Shown: positions 31,318 to 38,820 of the stretch, in pieces | How the letters are laid out: each line of letters begins with the position of its first letter | How positions within the stretch are numbered: the first letter of the stretch is position 1 | Assembly: GCF_005889725.1 (NCBI RefSeq) | Contig: NZ_VCKX01000051.1 | Location: 1-52,604 of the forward strand | Length of the DNA: 52,604 bases | Source of the DNA: Nonomuraea zeae | GTDB taxonomy: Bacteria > Actinomycetota > Actinomycetes > Streptosporangiales > Streptosporangiaceae | Direction of reading: 5' to 3' | Notes under the pieces: generated by a model | What the model was told of the DNA's origin: nothing | The model's database searches: none | The model's input: only the letters and a program-made list of their open reading frames with translations | Made by a program: the position numbers and the translations under genes

Positions 31318-32219
31318 GCGAGCGCTTCCCTGCCGCGCGCGGCCAGCAGCGCCGTGCCGTCCTCGCCGCGGTCGCCGTCGGCGATCACGACCGCGTACCT
31401 GAAGCGGAGCGTCTGGCCGGGCGGCAGCTCCACCTCCTCGCCGAAGAACGGCGCGGGGCACAGGCATGCGAAGTCCTCGCTGCGCGCGAACCACTGCGGC
31501 GGGTGCTGCGGGTTCGCGCTGTCGTCCACCATGACGATCGTCGAGTGCTCACCGCTCTCGTCGTGCCGGCCGCGGAAGCCGAACCACTCCGCCCGCCTGC
31601 CGCGCAGCTCGTCGCCGCCCGCCCCGTCCGGCGACTGGATGACGCCGCCGGTAAACGACCTCGGGCCGCGCCAGAACAGGCCGCCGTACCCGGCGTTCTC
31701 GCGCCCCTTCGTGGTCGGTGAGCCGAACATGAGCGCGGCGCCCGACACGTTCGTCATGGCCGTGTCGAAGACCAGCGCCCAGGTCTCGTCGTCCACGACG
31801 GTCGCGGCGAGTGAGCGCCGCTCCTCGGTGATCGGCTCGCCGGCCTGCGCGGTCCAGTCGAGCTCGTGCCCGATCTCGACCCGGCCGCCGTCCGCCGACA
31901 GCGTCATCGGCTCGCGGTGCGTGGCGCTGCCGTTGTTGTCGAGCTGCACGTACGACCGCCCGTGCACGTACGTCGGGCCGCCCCAGAAGTTGTGCTCGCC
32001 GACGTGCGGCAGCGACCAGGCGATGCCCTTGTGCCAGACGTGGTCGTGCGGCCTGAACAGCGACACCAGCGCGCCACCGCGGGTGCGGATCGGGTGCAGG
32101 TACGGCTTCGGCGACTCCAGCACCGGCGTGTCGGGGCGGTAGGTGTAGGTGAACAGCTCGACGCCGCCCGCCGAGACGGAGACCGACCGGCCGAGCGCGT
32201 GGTTGGCCTGCAGGGTCAC
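31314..32219 (-). CDS. DUF6807/PmoA-like family protein
   Basis: This 301-residue protein of the DUF6807 (PmoA-like) family commonly accompanies Gfo/Idh/MocA oxidoreductases in carbohydrate loci. Landmarks are YLHPIRTRGGALVSLFRPHDHVWHKG, HNFWGGPTYVHG, and the C-terminal FRYAVVIADGD. The GTG at 32219 is chosen because it overlaps the preceding stop codon (GTGA) and GGTGAGG lies upstream. Despite the PmoA name it is unrelated in role to methane monooxygenase; the fold suggests an enzyme acting on modified sugars. Function is unproven. Confidence 0.82.
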   Translation of the reverse strand: MTLQANHALGRSVSVSAGGVELFTYTYRPDTPVLESPKPYLHPIRTRGGALVSLFRPHDHVWHKGIAWSLPHVGEHNFWGGPTYVHGRSYVQLDNNGSATHREPMTLSADGGRVEIGHELDWTAQAGEPITEERRSLAATVVDDETWALVFDTAMTNVSGAALMFGSPTTKGRENAGYGGLFWRGPRSFTGGVIQSPDGAGGDELRGRRAEWFGFRGRHDESGEHSTIVMVDDSANPQHPPQWFARSEDFACLCPAPFFGEEVELPPGQTLRFRYAVVIADGDRGEDGTALLAARGREALA

Positions 32220-33316
32220 GAATTCCTCACCTTTTCCCACGGGGTGCCCGTGCCGTCCATCTTCTGGGCGAACGGGCTGTCTGCAGTGATCTGTCCACTT
32301 CGTACGCGCTCGCCGGTGAAGGCGGAGGCGTACAGGGCGGCGATGAACTCCATCGTCCGCCGGGCGTCCTCGGCGGTCACCGGGGGCGCCTGGTCCTGGT
32401 CGAGCGCGTCGAGCACGGCGGCGAGCCAGCCGCGGTGGCCGCTGGACCCGGCGGTGCGCCCGGCGGCCCAGAGCGCGGCCACGTCGTCGTGACCGGGGGC
32501 GGGGGTCACGCTCCAGTCGTCGTCGGTGTAGCCGTACAGGTGCGCCACCTCGACCGTGGCGCGTTCGTAGTCGAAGCGCAGCTCGGAGGTCTGCCTCGGA
32601 GACACGACGGAGTTGACGACCGTGGCGACGGCGCCGCTCTCGAACGTCACCAGCGCCATCGACACGTCCTCGGTGTCGACGGAGCGGGCCCGGCGGGCGG
32701 CCACGGCCGTGACCTCGCTCCAGGGGCCGAGCACCGAGAGCAGCAGGTCGAACTGGTGGATGCCGTGGCCCATCGTCGGCCCGCCGCCCTCGGACTCCCA
32801 GGTGCCGCGCCACGGCACCGCGTAGTAGTCCTCGTCCCGGTACCACTGGGTGGCGCAGGTGGCCAGCAGCGGCCGGCCCAGCTCGCCCGCGGCGGCCAGC
32901 CGGCGCAGGCGGAGCGCGCCGGCGCCGAAGCGGTGCTGCAGGACGGTCGCGACGTGCGCCGTCGAGCGGCGCTCCGCCTCGATCAGCGCGTCGAACTCGG
33001 CGAGCGAGAGCGTCGGCGGCTTCTCCACCAGGGCCGTGACCCCGGCCTCCAGGCACGCGATGGCCAGCGGGGCGTGCGACTGCGGCGGGGTGCAGAGGTG
33101 GACGACGTCCAGCTCCTCCTCGCGCAGCAGCTCCGCCGCGCTGCCGTGGCTGCGCGGCACGCCGAACTTGGCGGCGAACTCGCTCGCCCGGCCCGCGTCC
33201 GTGTCGGCCACGGCCACCAGGCTCGCCCGGCCGCCGGACCCGATCAGGGCCTCGGCGTGCGCGTGGGCGATGCCACCGGTCCCGATGATCGCGGCCCGAT
33301 AGTTCCGTTGAGACAA
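32216..33316 (-). CDS. Gfo/Idh/MocA-family oxidoreductase
   Basis: This 366-residue NAD(P)-dependent sugar or cyclitol dehydrogenase/isomerase-type enzyme has the nucleotide-binding motif IIGTGGIAHAHAEAL, VAVADTD, the LCTPPQSHAP segment and the family EKP motif (ALVEKPPTLS). The C-terminal domain has GHGIHQFDLLLSVLG with its catalytic-region histidines. It is the first long gene of a reverse-strand operon with DUF6807 and cupin genes, driven from the promoter at 33472-33500 and flanked by two LacI regulators. The substrate is probably a sugar or sugar acid. Confidence 0.92.
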   Translation of the reverse strand: MSQRNYRAAIIGTGGIAHAHAEALIGSGGRASLVAVADTDAGRASEFAAKFGVPRSHGSAAELLREEELDVVHLCTPPQSHAPLAIACLEAGVTALVEKPPTLSLAEFDALIEAERRSTAHVATVLQHRFGAGALRLRRLAAAGELGRPLLATCATQWYRDEDYYAVPWRGTWESEGGGPTMGHGIHQFDLLLSVLGPWSEVTAVAARRARSVDTEDVSMALVTFESGAVATVVNSVVSPRQTSELRFDYERATVEVAHLYGYTDDDWSVTPAPGHDDVAALWAAGRTAGSSGHRGWLAAVLDALDQDQAPPVTAEDARRTMEFIAALYASAFTGERVRSGQITADSPFAQKMDGTGTPWEKVRNS

Positions 33317-33346
33317 GATCTTGCTCCTGTGTGCCGGCCTGGGGGA

Positions 33347-33415
33347 TCAGGCGCCGTCGATCTCGGCCCGCAGCTCGCCGAGCGCGCTCACGCGGGGCCT
33401 CCTCGACGCGATCAT
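33347..33415 (-). CDS. Possible 22-residue leader peptide
   Basis: A 22-codon frame (MIASRRPRVSALGELRAEIDGA) starts at ATG 33415 with a perfect GGAGGT site five bases upstream, and ends 30 bases before the oxidoreductase gene. It is the first translatable unit behind the promoter and operator of the sugar operon. It may be a leader peptide, or the start of a lost gene. I do not recognise it. Confidence 0.35.
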   Translation of the reverse strand: MIASRRPRVSALGELRAEIDGA

Positions 33416-33455
33416 TCGTGACCTCCAGCCACCAGGGGACGGGACGGCCGCCTTG

Positions 33456-33500
33456 GGAAAACGTATTCCGCAGTTTGCATGGCTGTTACGCGAGCGTCAA
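33456..33500 (-). promoter_or_regulatory. Promoter and LacI-type operator of the sugar operon
   Basis: On the reverse strand TTGACG (33500-33495) and CAAACT (33477-33472) are separated by 17 bases. Immediately downstream, GGAAAACGTATTCC (33456-33469) is a near-perfect palindrome with the central ACGT expected of LacI-family operators, at the predicted transcription start. The rest of the 33317-33663 gap holds only the 22-codon frame. Confidence 0.6.
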
Positions 33501-33663
33501 GAGTGCTGCCGGGGACTCAGGGCGGCGTGCGCACGAGGGTGGTCACGGGGTGTGAGCAGGGGGCGCGAGCCGGCCCGGCAGGCCCGCCGCTCGGTCCCGC
33601 GCCTACTACAGGTCACCTCGGCGAAGAGGCGCTCGCCTGGTCAGCGCCGGCCGGGGTGCCGGA

Positions 33664-34686
33664 TCAACCGGCGCTCTCGCGGATGATCAACCGGCCTTCG
33701 AGGGTCAGCCTTCTGACCGTGTCCGACTTTTCCAGCGCGAGGCGGATCGCCTCCGCGCCCGCCTGCGCGAGCGGCAGCGCGACGGTCGTCAGCCGCGGCG
33801 TCACGTCGCTCGCGAGCGGGATGTCGTCCACGCCGGTGACGGAAACGTCCGCCGGCACCGCCAGACCGGCCGCGCGAAAACCCGACATGGCCCCGATGGC
33901 AATGGTGTCATTGCCCGCGAGAACCATTTCGCCTCCGTCCATTCCCGCCGCGGCCAGCCGCTGCGCCGCGTCGAATCCGCCCTGCCTGCTGACCTCGCAG
34001 TGAACGATCCGGATATCGCGCTCGGCCACGCCCCCGGCACGCAGCCCCTCGACGAAACCGGCCCGCCGATCGGCCAGGTTCACCAATTCTCTTTCGCCGC
34101 CGAATATCACCGCCCGCCGGTGCCCGATTTTCGCGGCGAAAGCGCCTGCTGACCGGCCAGCGGCGCGATTGTCGACGCCGATCGAATCGAAATTCAGGTC
34201 GGTCTCGCCGACGATGACGACGCGCCCGCCCTCCCGCTCGTACAGGTCGAGTTCCCTGAGCAGGCCGCCTTCGAGGGCGTTCGTCAGGAAGCGGTTGGAG
34301 GTGAGCACGAGCGCGCGCGGGCGCAGGGCGCGCAACTGGCGAACGGTCTCGAGCTGGCGTTCCGGGGCGCCCATGGTGGAGGTGACGGTGACGAAGGCGC
34401 CGGCCGTACGGGCCTCGCGTTCCATCGCGGCGACGATCATGCCCATGGACGGCGTCGAGAGGTCGTCGGCGACCAGCGCGATCGAGTCGCTCGCCCGGCG
34501 CATCGCCCTGGCCGAGGCGTCCGCCGTGTAGCGCAGCGCCGCGGCGGCGGCCAGCACGCGGGCCTCGAACTCGGGGGCGACCTTCCTGGCACTGCCGCTC
34601 AGGACCCTGGATGCGGTGGAGATGGAGACTCCGGCCGCCGCGGCCACGTCGTGCAGCGTGACCGTGGGCCTCGCCGCATGGGGCAT
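33664..34686 (-). CDS. LacI-family transcriptional regulator
   Basis: This 340-residue regulator has the helix-turn-helix VTLHDVAAAAGVSISTASRVLSG, hinge AAALRYTADASARAMRR and a sensor domain (SIALVADDLSTPSMGMIVAAM, LAGNDTIAIGAMSGFRAAG, GVDDIPLASDVTPRLTTV). It starts at ATG 34686 with an AAAGGA site upstream; a longer in-frame start at 34818 would extend into the next promoter. It sits upstream of the sugar operon on the same strand and likely binds GGAAAACGTATTCC at 33456-33469. Part of the gene is slightly less GC-rich than its neighbours. Confidence 0.93.
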   Translation of the reverse strand: MPHAARPTVTLHDVAAAAGVSISTASRVLSGSARKVAPEFEARVLAAAAALRYTADASARAMRRASDSIALVADDLSTPSMGMIVAAMEREARTAGAFVTVTSTMGAPERQLETVRQLRALRPRALVLTSNRFLTNALEGGLLRELDLYEREGGRVVIVGETDLNFDSIGVDNRAAGRSAGAFAAKIGHRRAVIFGGERELVNLADRRAGFVEGLRAGGVAERDIRIVHCEVSRQGGFDAAQRLAAAGMDGGEMVLAGNDTIAIGAMSGFRAAGLAVPADVSVTGVDDIPLASDVTPRLTTVALPLAQAGAEAIRLALEKSDTVRRLTLEGRLIIRESAG

Positions 34687-34847
34687 CCGGGGTGTCCTTT
34701 CCTCGGGGCGACCGGCCGGTAATGAAGAGTACTGGTCATTCCCCGCCCGGCCGCCATGGCAGGGGGCCGATGTCATGAATGCCGCATGACCCGTGTCATG
34801 GAAAGCCGGTGACACCATGGACTAACCTCGCCGGAATTGAGTGGATC

Positions 34848-36185
34848 ATGCTGACAAGCATGACTTTTCGCCGATTCTCGAAGATTGCGATGAAGGCCGG
34901 AGCGGCCACCACCGGCGCGCTGCTGGCGGCGGCCCTGGCCGTGCCCGGCCCGGCCGCGGCGCTCCAGCGGGCCGCCGGCACGCCCGCCGAGCCGTCGAGC
35001 TCGGCGACGGCGGGCTCGACGCTGGACCGGCAGGCGCTGCGCCGGAGCCTGGACGCCGTGCACGAAGCCGGGATGTACGGCATCTACGCCGAGGTCCGCG
35101 ACGGACGCGAGACCTGGCAGGGCGCGGCAGGCGTGGCGGACGTGGACACGCGCAGGCCGGTGCAGCCTGACATGGTGCACCGGATCGGCAGCATCACCAA
35201 GACGTTCACCTCGGTGGCCGTGCTCCAGCAGGTGGCCCGTGGCGCCATCGACCTGGACGCCCCAGTCGCCCGCTACCTGCCCGACCTGGTCCCCGGCGAG
35301 CGCGGCCAGCAGATCACCGTGCGGATGCTGCTCAACCACACCAGCCACATCGCCGACCACGTCGGCCCGGCGTTCCCCTCGCTTCTTGAGGGCACGACCA
35401 CCAGCCTGGACGACAACCGCTTCCGCACGTTCGCCCCTGAGGAGCTGGTGCGGCTGGGCCTGGCCGCCACGCCGACCGGGCAGCCGGGGGCGACGCCCGG
35501 GATGTACTCCAACACGAACTACGTGCTCGCGGGCCTGTTGCTGGAGAAGGTGACGGGCGTCGACGCCGAGGAGTACATCACCCGCAACGTCATCCGCAGG
35601 GCCGGTCTGCGGCACACGTCCTTCCCGCGTACGCCGCAGATCCCCGGGCCGCACTCCAAGGCGTACGAGTCGTGGTACGGCTTCATCGACCCGCCCCGCG
35701 ACTACAGCGTCTACAACATGTCGTGGGCGAGCACGGCCGGTGCCATGGTCTCCACGATGCACGATCTCAACCAGTTCTACCGGGCGCTGCTGCGCGGCGA
35801 GCTGATCGGCGCGGCGCAGCTCGCGGAGATGCAGAAGACGGTGCTCGTCTCGCTGGGCGGCGGCATCGCGATGAACTACGGGCTCGGCCTCTACTCCGCC
35901 GACCTCCCGTGCGGCCGATTCTGGGGCCACGACGGGGGCGTCTTCGGCATGGGCACCCAGTCGCTGATCAGCGCGGACGGAAACCGCCGGCTCTCGTTCG
36001 GGATGAACCTGATGAAATATCAGCGCATCGACGAGAACGGCCAGCTGGAGCCGAACGAGATCGACCCGGCGATCTCGAATCACCTGCTCCTGGCGGCATG
36101 CGGGGAAAGCGGTGCCGCGGCCGCCAAGTCGGCGCAGACACCGTTCGTCCCGCTCCCCTCGGACAGGATGCTCGTCAAGCGCTGA
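34848..36185 (+). CDS. Secreted serine hydrolase (class C beta-lactamase/DD-peptidase family)
   Basis: This 445-residue exported serine hydrolase has a twin-arginine-like or Sec signal (FRRFSKIAMKAGAATTGALLAAALA). The catalytic motifs are S115-I-T-K118 in RIGSITKTFTS, the Y-S-N triad in GMYSNTNYVLAG, and H-D-G-G in FWGHDGGVFG. That pattern fits D-alanyl-D-alanine carboxypeptidases and esterases of the beta-lactamase superfamily more than a resistance enzyme. The start is ATG 34848; ATG 34860 is possible. It stands alone, divergent to the LacI-type gene. Confidence 0.9.
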   Translation: MLTSMTFRRFSKIAMKAGAATTGALLAAALAVPGPAAALQRAAGTPAEPSSSATAGSTLDRQALRRSLDAVHEAGMYGIYAEVRDGRETWQGAAGVADVDTRRPVQPDMVHRIGSITKTFTSVAVLQQVARGAIDLDAPVARYLPDLVPGERGQQITVRMLLNHTSHIADHVGPAFPSLLEGTTTSLDDNRFRTFAPEELVRLGLAATPTGQPGATPGMYSNTNYVLAGLLLEKVTGVDAEEYITRNVIRRAGLRHTSFPRTPQIPGPHSKAYESWYGFIDPPRDYSVYNMSWASTAGAMVSTMHDLNQFYRALLRGELIGAAQLAEMQKTVLVSLGGGIAMNYGLGLYSADLPCGRFWGHDGGVFGMGTQSLISADGNRRLSFGMNLMKYQRIDENGQLEPNEIDPAISNHLLLAACGESGAAAAKSAQTPFVPLPSDRMLVKR

Positions 36186-36364
36186 TCCCCCTTCGCCCGG
36201 TTTCTTGAGGAACGCGCCACTCCACCCCTACCCGATCACCACTCCCGCGAGTGTGTTCCCGATCACGTCCGGCGTGTGGATTTGTCCACAGATGATCGAC
36301 CAGACACTCCGTAATGTCCCTGTCGCCGGGATCGACCGGCTCACTGACAACGGGGAGGACCTCA

Positions 36365-36769
36365 ATGCGCAAGACCCTCGCGATCGCGACTCTCGCGGGC
36401 TCCATGGCCGTCACCGGCCTCGCCCTGACCCCCGCCGCCCAGGCGGCCACGCAGACCGCTTCCCAGTCCGCCTCCTCCAAGAGCTGGGGCAAGTTCTTCT
36501 CCAGCGACCACAAGGCCTACACCTTCGGCAAGACGTGGAAGAGCGGCGGCACGGTCTTCACGAAGTGGTACGGCGTGGACAAGGTCGGCGGCAAGAAGGC
36601 CTGGGTGTGGTTCGAGTTCTACAAGAACGGCAGCTGGCACAAGTTCAACCGCGCCTGGGACGGCAAGGTCACCGGCAGCTGGAGCGGGCGGGGGATCAAG
36701 AAGGTCTACACGTTCACCTGCTGGGCCGGCAAGTTCGACAACTGCGGCCGTAAGTACCGCATCTACTAG
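36365..36769 (+). CDS. Small secreted protein
   Basis: This 134-residue exported protein has a clear Sec signal (MRKTLAIATLAGSMAVTGLALTPAAQA). The mature part is rich in Lys, Trp and aromatic residues (TWKSGGTVFTKWYGVDK, WVWFEFYKNGSWHKF) and has two cysteines close to the end (FTCWAGKFDNCG), which may form a disulphide. I do not recognise a family; it looks like a small beta-rich extracellular protein. A GGGGAGG site precedes ATG 36365, and a strong terminator follows, so it is a single-gene unit. Lysine richness is unusual for this genome and suggests binding to a negatively charged surface. Confidence 0.8.
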   Translation: MRKTLAIATLAGSMAVTGLALTPAAQAATQTASQSASSKSWGKFFSSDHKAYTFGKTWKSGGTVFTKWYGVDKVGGKKAWVWFEFYKNGSWHKFNRAWDGKVTGSWSGRGIKKVYTFTCWAGKFDNCGRKYRIY

Positions 36770-36794
36770 ACCTCGGGAGCTCGGCACGTCCCGT

Positions 36795-36824
36795 AGAGGC
36801 CCGGCGGACACCCGCCGGGCCTCT
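36795..36824. terminator. Intrinsic terminator after the small secreted protein gene
   Basis: A perfect 13-bp stem (AGAGGCCCGGCGG with CCGCCGGGCCTCT) closes a 4-base ACAC loop, 26 bases after the stop codon. Confidence 0.85.
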
Positions 36825-36869
36825 GCCCATGCGCCCGCCCGCCCGCACACCAGGGGACCACGCGGCCGG

Positions 36870-37131
36870 TCTGGCCAGCCCGAGCGAGTCAGGCGTCGCG
36901 GACGAGGAGGCTCCGCGCGGAGACGTCGCCGAGATCATCGGCCGCCATCTCGGTCTGCCGGCGGTCAGCATCCCGGCGGAGCAGGCGGCGGCCCACTTCG
37001 GCTGGCTCTCCTTCGCCGCCGCCACCGACAACCCGGCCTCCAGCGCGCTGACCCGCGAGCTCCTGGGATGGTGGCCGGACCACCCGGGGCTGCTCGCCGA
37101 TCTCGACGAGGGCCACTACTTCACTCCGTGA
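36870..37131 (+). pseudogene. C-terminal remnant of an NAD-dependent epimerase/SDR protein
   Basis: The reading frame (open from ATG 36829) encodes about 85 residues that match the C-terminus of extended SDR (NAD-dependent epimerase-like) proteins: GDVAEIIGRHLGLPAVSIPAEQAAAHFGWL, then DNPASSALTRELLGW and the terminal GHYF. No Rossmann N-terminus or active-site YxxxK is present upstream; instead the strong terminator of the preceding gene lies there. I read it as the tail of a gene whose 5' part was deleted. It could still be translated from ATG 36829, but no ribosome site is clear. Confidence 0.65.
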
Positions 37132-37157
37132 ATCCCACCCGCGGCCTGCGTCCGCTC

Positions 37158-37196
37158 AGGCCGGTCGTACCGAGGGAAAGGCCGGTCGTACCGAGG
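37158..37196. repeat. Tandem 18-base repeat AGGCCGGTCGTACCGAGG
   Basis: Two identical 18-base copies at 37158-37175 and 37179-37196 are set 21 bases apart, two helical turns. The core GGTCGTACC is partly palindromic. They lie between the SDR remnant and the convergent methyltransferase gene. Confidence 0.6.
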
Positions 37197-37268
37197 CAGC
37201 CTTGATGAGCCGGAGGCCGGGCGGTGTGCGTGCGGTCCGCGGGTCATGACGGCCTGCCGAGCTTCCGG

Positions 37269-37910
37269 TCAGCCGGGATTGCCGGCGAGCACGCAGGCGA
37301 CGGGCGGATCGAGCTCAAGGGTCTCGACCCGCAGGTGGGTGAAGCCGGCCCGGGTGAGCAGGTCCTGAAGCTCCTGTGCGGCCCGGACCGTCGTGTCCCG
37401 GGTGGCGCCGGGGCAGCGGGGCTGGCTGACGAGGGCGATGCGTCCTGCGGGGCGGAGCAGTCGGCGCAGCTCGCGAAGCCGCTCCACCGGGTCGGGCCAG
37501 AACCCCGCGGAGTTGACGGCGAGGATGGCATCGAGCGGGTCGCCGAAGCTCGGCAACCGCTCCACGGAGGCGTGCGTGAGGTGCACGCGCCGGGCGCGGA
37601 CGGCGGCGGCGTTGCGGCGGGCGGCCTGCCGGACCATGGCCCGCGAGTGGTCGACGCCGAAGACGTGGCCCCGGGTGGCGCGGGCGGCGAGCTCGGCGAT
37701 GGCGATGCCGGGACCGAATCCGATCTCGAGCACCCGGTCGGTGGGCCGTACGTCCAGCAACGACACCGCCCAGATGTTGCGCCGCCGGTTGGAGGGGCGG
37801 AGGGCGAACATCCAGCCGTTCGCCCACCCGACGACGCCCCGGGGGCGATGGGCCTGGCCCACCAGGTATCTGATCACGCGTCGCTTGAGAGATGTGCCTG
37901 CTGTCTGCAT
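37269..37910 (-). CDS. Class I SAM-dependent methyltransferase, divergent to a MerR regulator
   Basis: This 213-residue methyltransferase has motif I VLEIGFGPGIAIAEL, motif II FGVDHSRAMVRQA and post-I VERLPSFGDPLDAILAVNSAGFW, with a C-terminal VSQPRCPG loop. The substrate is unknown; the N-terminus (FALRPSNRRRNIW) is typical of small-molecule methyltransferases paired with MerR regulators. I prefer ATG 37910. The frame also allows TTG 37931, but that lies inside the dyad shared with the MerR gene. The divergent layout suggests that the MerR protein controls it. Confidence 0.82.
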   Translation of the reverse strand: MQTAGTSLKRRVIRYLVGQAHRPRGVVGWANGWMFALRPSNRRRNIWAVSLLDVRPTDRVLEIGFGPGIAIAELAARATRGHVFGVDHSRAMVRQAARRNAAAVRARRVHLTHASVERLPSFGDPLDAILAVNSAGFWPDPVERLRELRRLLRPAGRIALVSQPRCPGATRDTTVRAAQELQDLLTRAGFTHLRVETLELDPPVACVLAGNPG

Positions 37911-37923
37911 GATCGCAGTCAAC

Positions 37924-37945
37924 GACTTCAAGTACGCTTGAAGTC
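37924..37945. promoter_or_regulatory. Perfect dyad shared by methyltransferase and MerR genes
   Basis: GACTTCAAG and CTTGAAGTC form 9-bp arms around TACG. The dyad ends two bases before the MerR start codon and lies 14 bases upstream of the preferred methyltransferase start. The CTTCAAG-N-CTTGAAG form is typical of MerR-family binding sites, so this is the likely autoregulatory operator. Confidence 0.7.
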
Positions 37946-37947
37946 AA

Positions 37948-38385
37948 ATGGATGAGCAGCTGACGATCGGTGAGCTGGCGAGCCGCACGGGTGTCGCCAC
38001 CTCGGCCCTGCGCTATTGGGAGGAGCTCGGCCTGCTCCCGGCACCGCCCCGGGCCTCAGGCCGGCGGCGCTATCCGCCCTCGGCGGTCAGGCTGGTCGGC
38101 GTGGTGGTGTTGCTGCGGGACGTCGGTTTCACGTTGCGCGAGATCAAGGCGTTCGTCGCGACTCGTTCGCCGGCCGGTGACGGCTGGCGGGAGCTCTACC
38201 GACGCAAGCTCGCCGAGCTGGACCAGCAGATCGCCCGGGCTCAGGTGGCGCGTACGGCCATCGCCCATGGCCTGGCCTGCCCGCACGAGGACATCCTCCA
38301 GTGCGCCAACTTCACCGGCGGGGTCGCGGCGCTCCTGGCGGGCGCTTCACTCGGAGAGGCCCACGCCCAGATCCACTCGCACTGA
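37948..38385 (+). CDS. MerR-family transcriptional regulator
   Basis: This 145-residue regulator has the MerR winged helix (LTIGELASRTGVATSALRYWEELGLLPAPPRASGRRRYPPSAV) and a coiled-coil dimerisation helix (ELYRRKLAELDQQIARAQVARTAIAHGL). The C-terminus has two cysteines in ACPHEDILQCANF. That spacing differs from the SoxR iron-sulfur cluster, so a SoxR call is not supported, though metal or thiol sensing is possible. ATG 37948 follows the dyad directly, so translation is probably from a leaderless or very short leader mRNA. Confidence 0.88.
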   Translation: MDEQLTIGELASRTGVATSALRYWEELGLLPAPPRASGRRRYPPSAVRLVGVVVLLRDVGFTLREIKAFVATRSPAGDGWRELYRRKLAELDQQIARAQVARTAIAHGLACPHEDILQCANFTGGVAALLAGASLGEAHAQIHSH

Positions 38386-38421
38386 CCGCGCCGTCACAGG
38401 GCCGCTGGGTGACCGCCGCTC

Positions 38422-38613
38422 TCATACGGGGCGCTTGCCTCCGGAGTCGCCGTCGGCCAGCACCACGGCCGACTGTGGTGTCCGGACCACGGTCGCGTCC
38501 GAGCACGGGGACGACGGGTCGTCCGCCTGCGCCGGGACGGCGCCCACCGCCAGCACGACGGTCAGGCCGACGATCGGGGCGGCGACGCGGCGGGTCCAAG
38601 TAGGGGCGTTCAT
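38422..38613 (-). CDS. Small secreted peptide
   Basis: The 63-residue protein has a signal peptide (RRVAAPIVGLTVVLAVGAVPAQA) and a short mature part of about 33 residues with one cysteine, ending in GGKRPV. A GGGAGAG site precedes ATG 38613. There is no recognised family. It is divergent to the macro-domain operon; the 207-base gap between them holds no other gene that I can see. It is short enough that it could be spurious, but the signal peptide and ribosome site argue for a gene. Confidence 0.5.
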   Translation of the reverse strand: MNAPTWTRRVAAPIVGLTVVLAVGAVPAQADDPSSPCSDATVVRTPQSAVVLADGDSGGKRPV

Positions 38614-38820
38614 TCAGCTCTCCCGGTGGGCCGGTGATCACGACGGTGCTGCCAACCAGCATCGGCGTTGGAGTTCCAGCCGTCCACCCCTGGGACGGTT
38701 GATGTCCGCAAATGGCCACCGATTTGTCCGCCGCCGTGGTGCGCATTCCCGCTCGCCTACGCCCCCGGGGTATTAGCCTGAGAAATGCGTTCCCGCGTTT
38801 GTCTCGGGCTGGGAGGTCAA

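Noticed and set aside
30196..32142. 648-codon forward frame opposite the cupin and DUF6807 genes
   Set aside because: It is a shadow frame; the reverse strand holds overlapping genes with cupin and DUF6807 motifs.
34848..36185. Beta-lactam resistance gene
   Set aside because: Motifs fit the wider class C/DD-peptidase/esterase superfamily; nothing specific to resistance enzymes or a resistance locus is visible.
37948..38385. SoxR-type redox regulator
   Set aside because: The dyad resembles SoxR boxes, but the protein lacks the C-x2-C-x-C-x5-C iron-sulfur cluster pattern of SoxR; only two distant cysteines are present.
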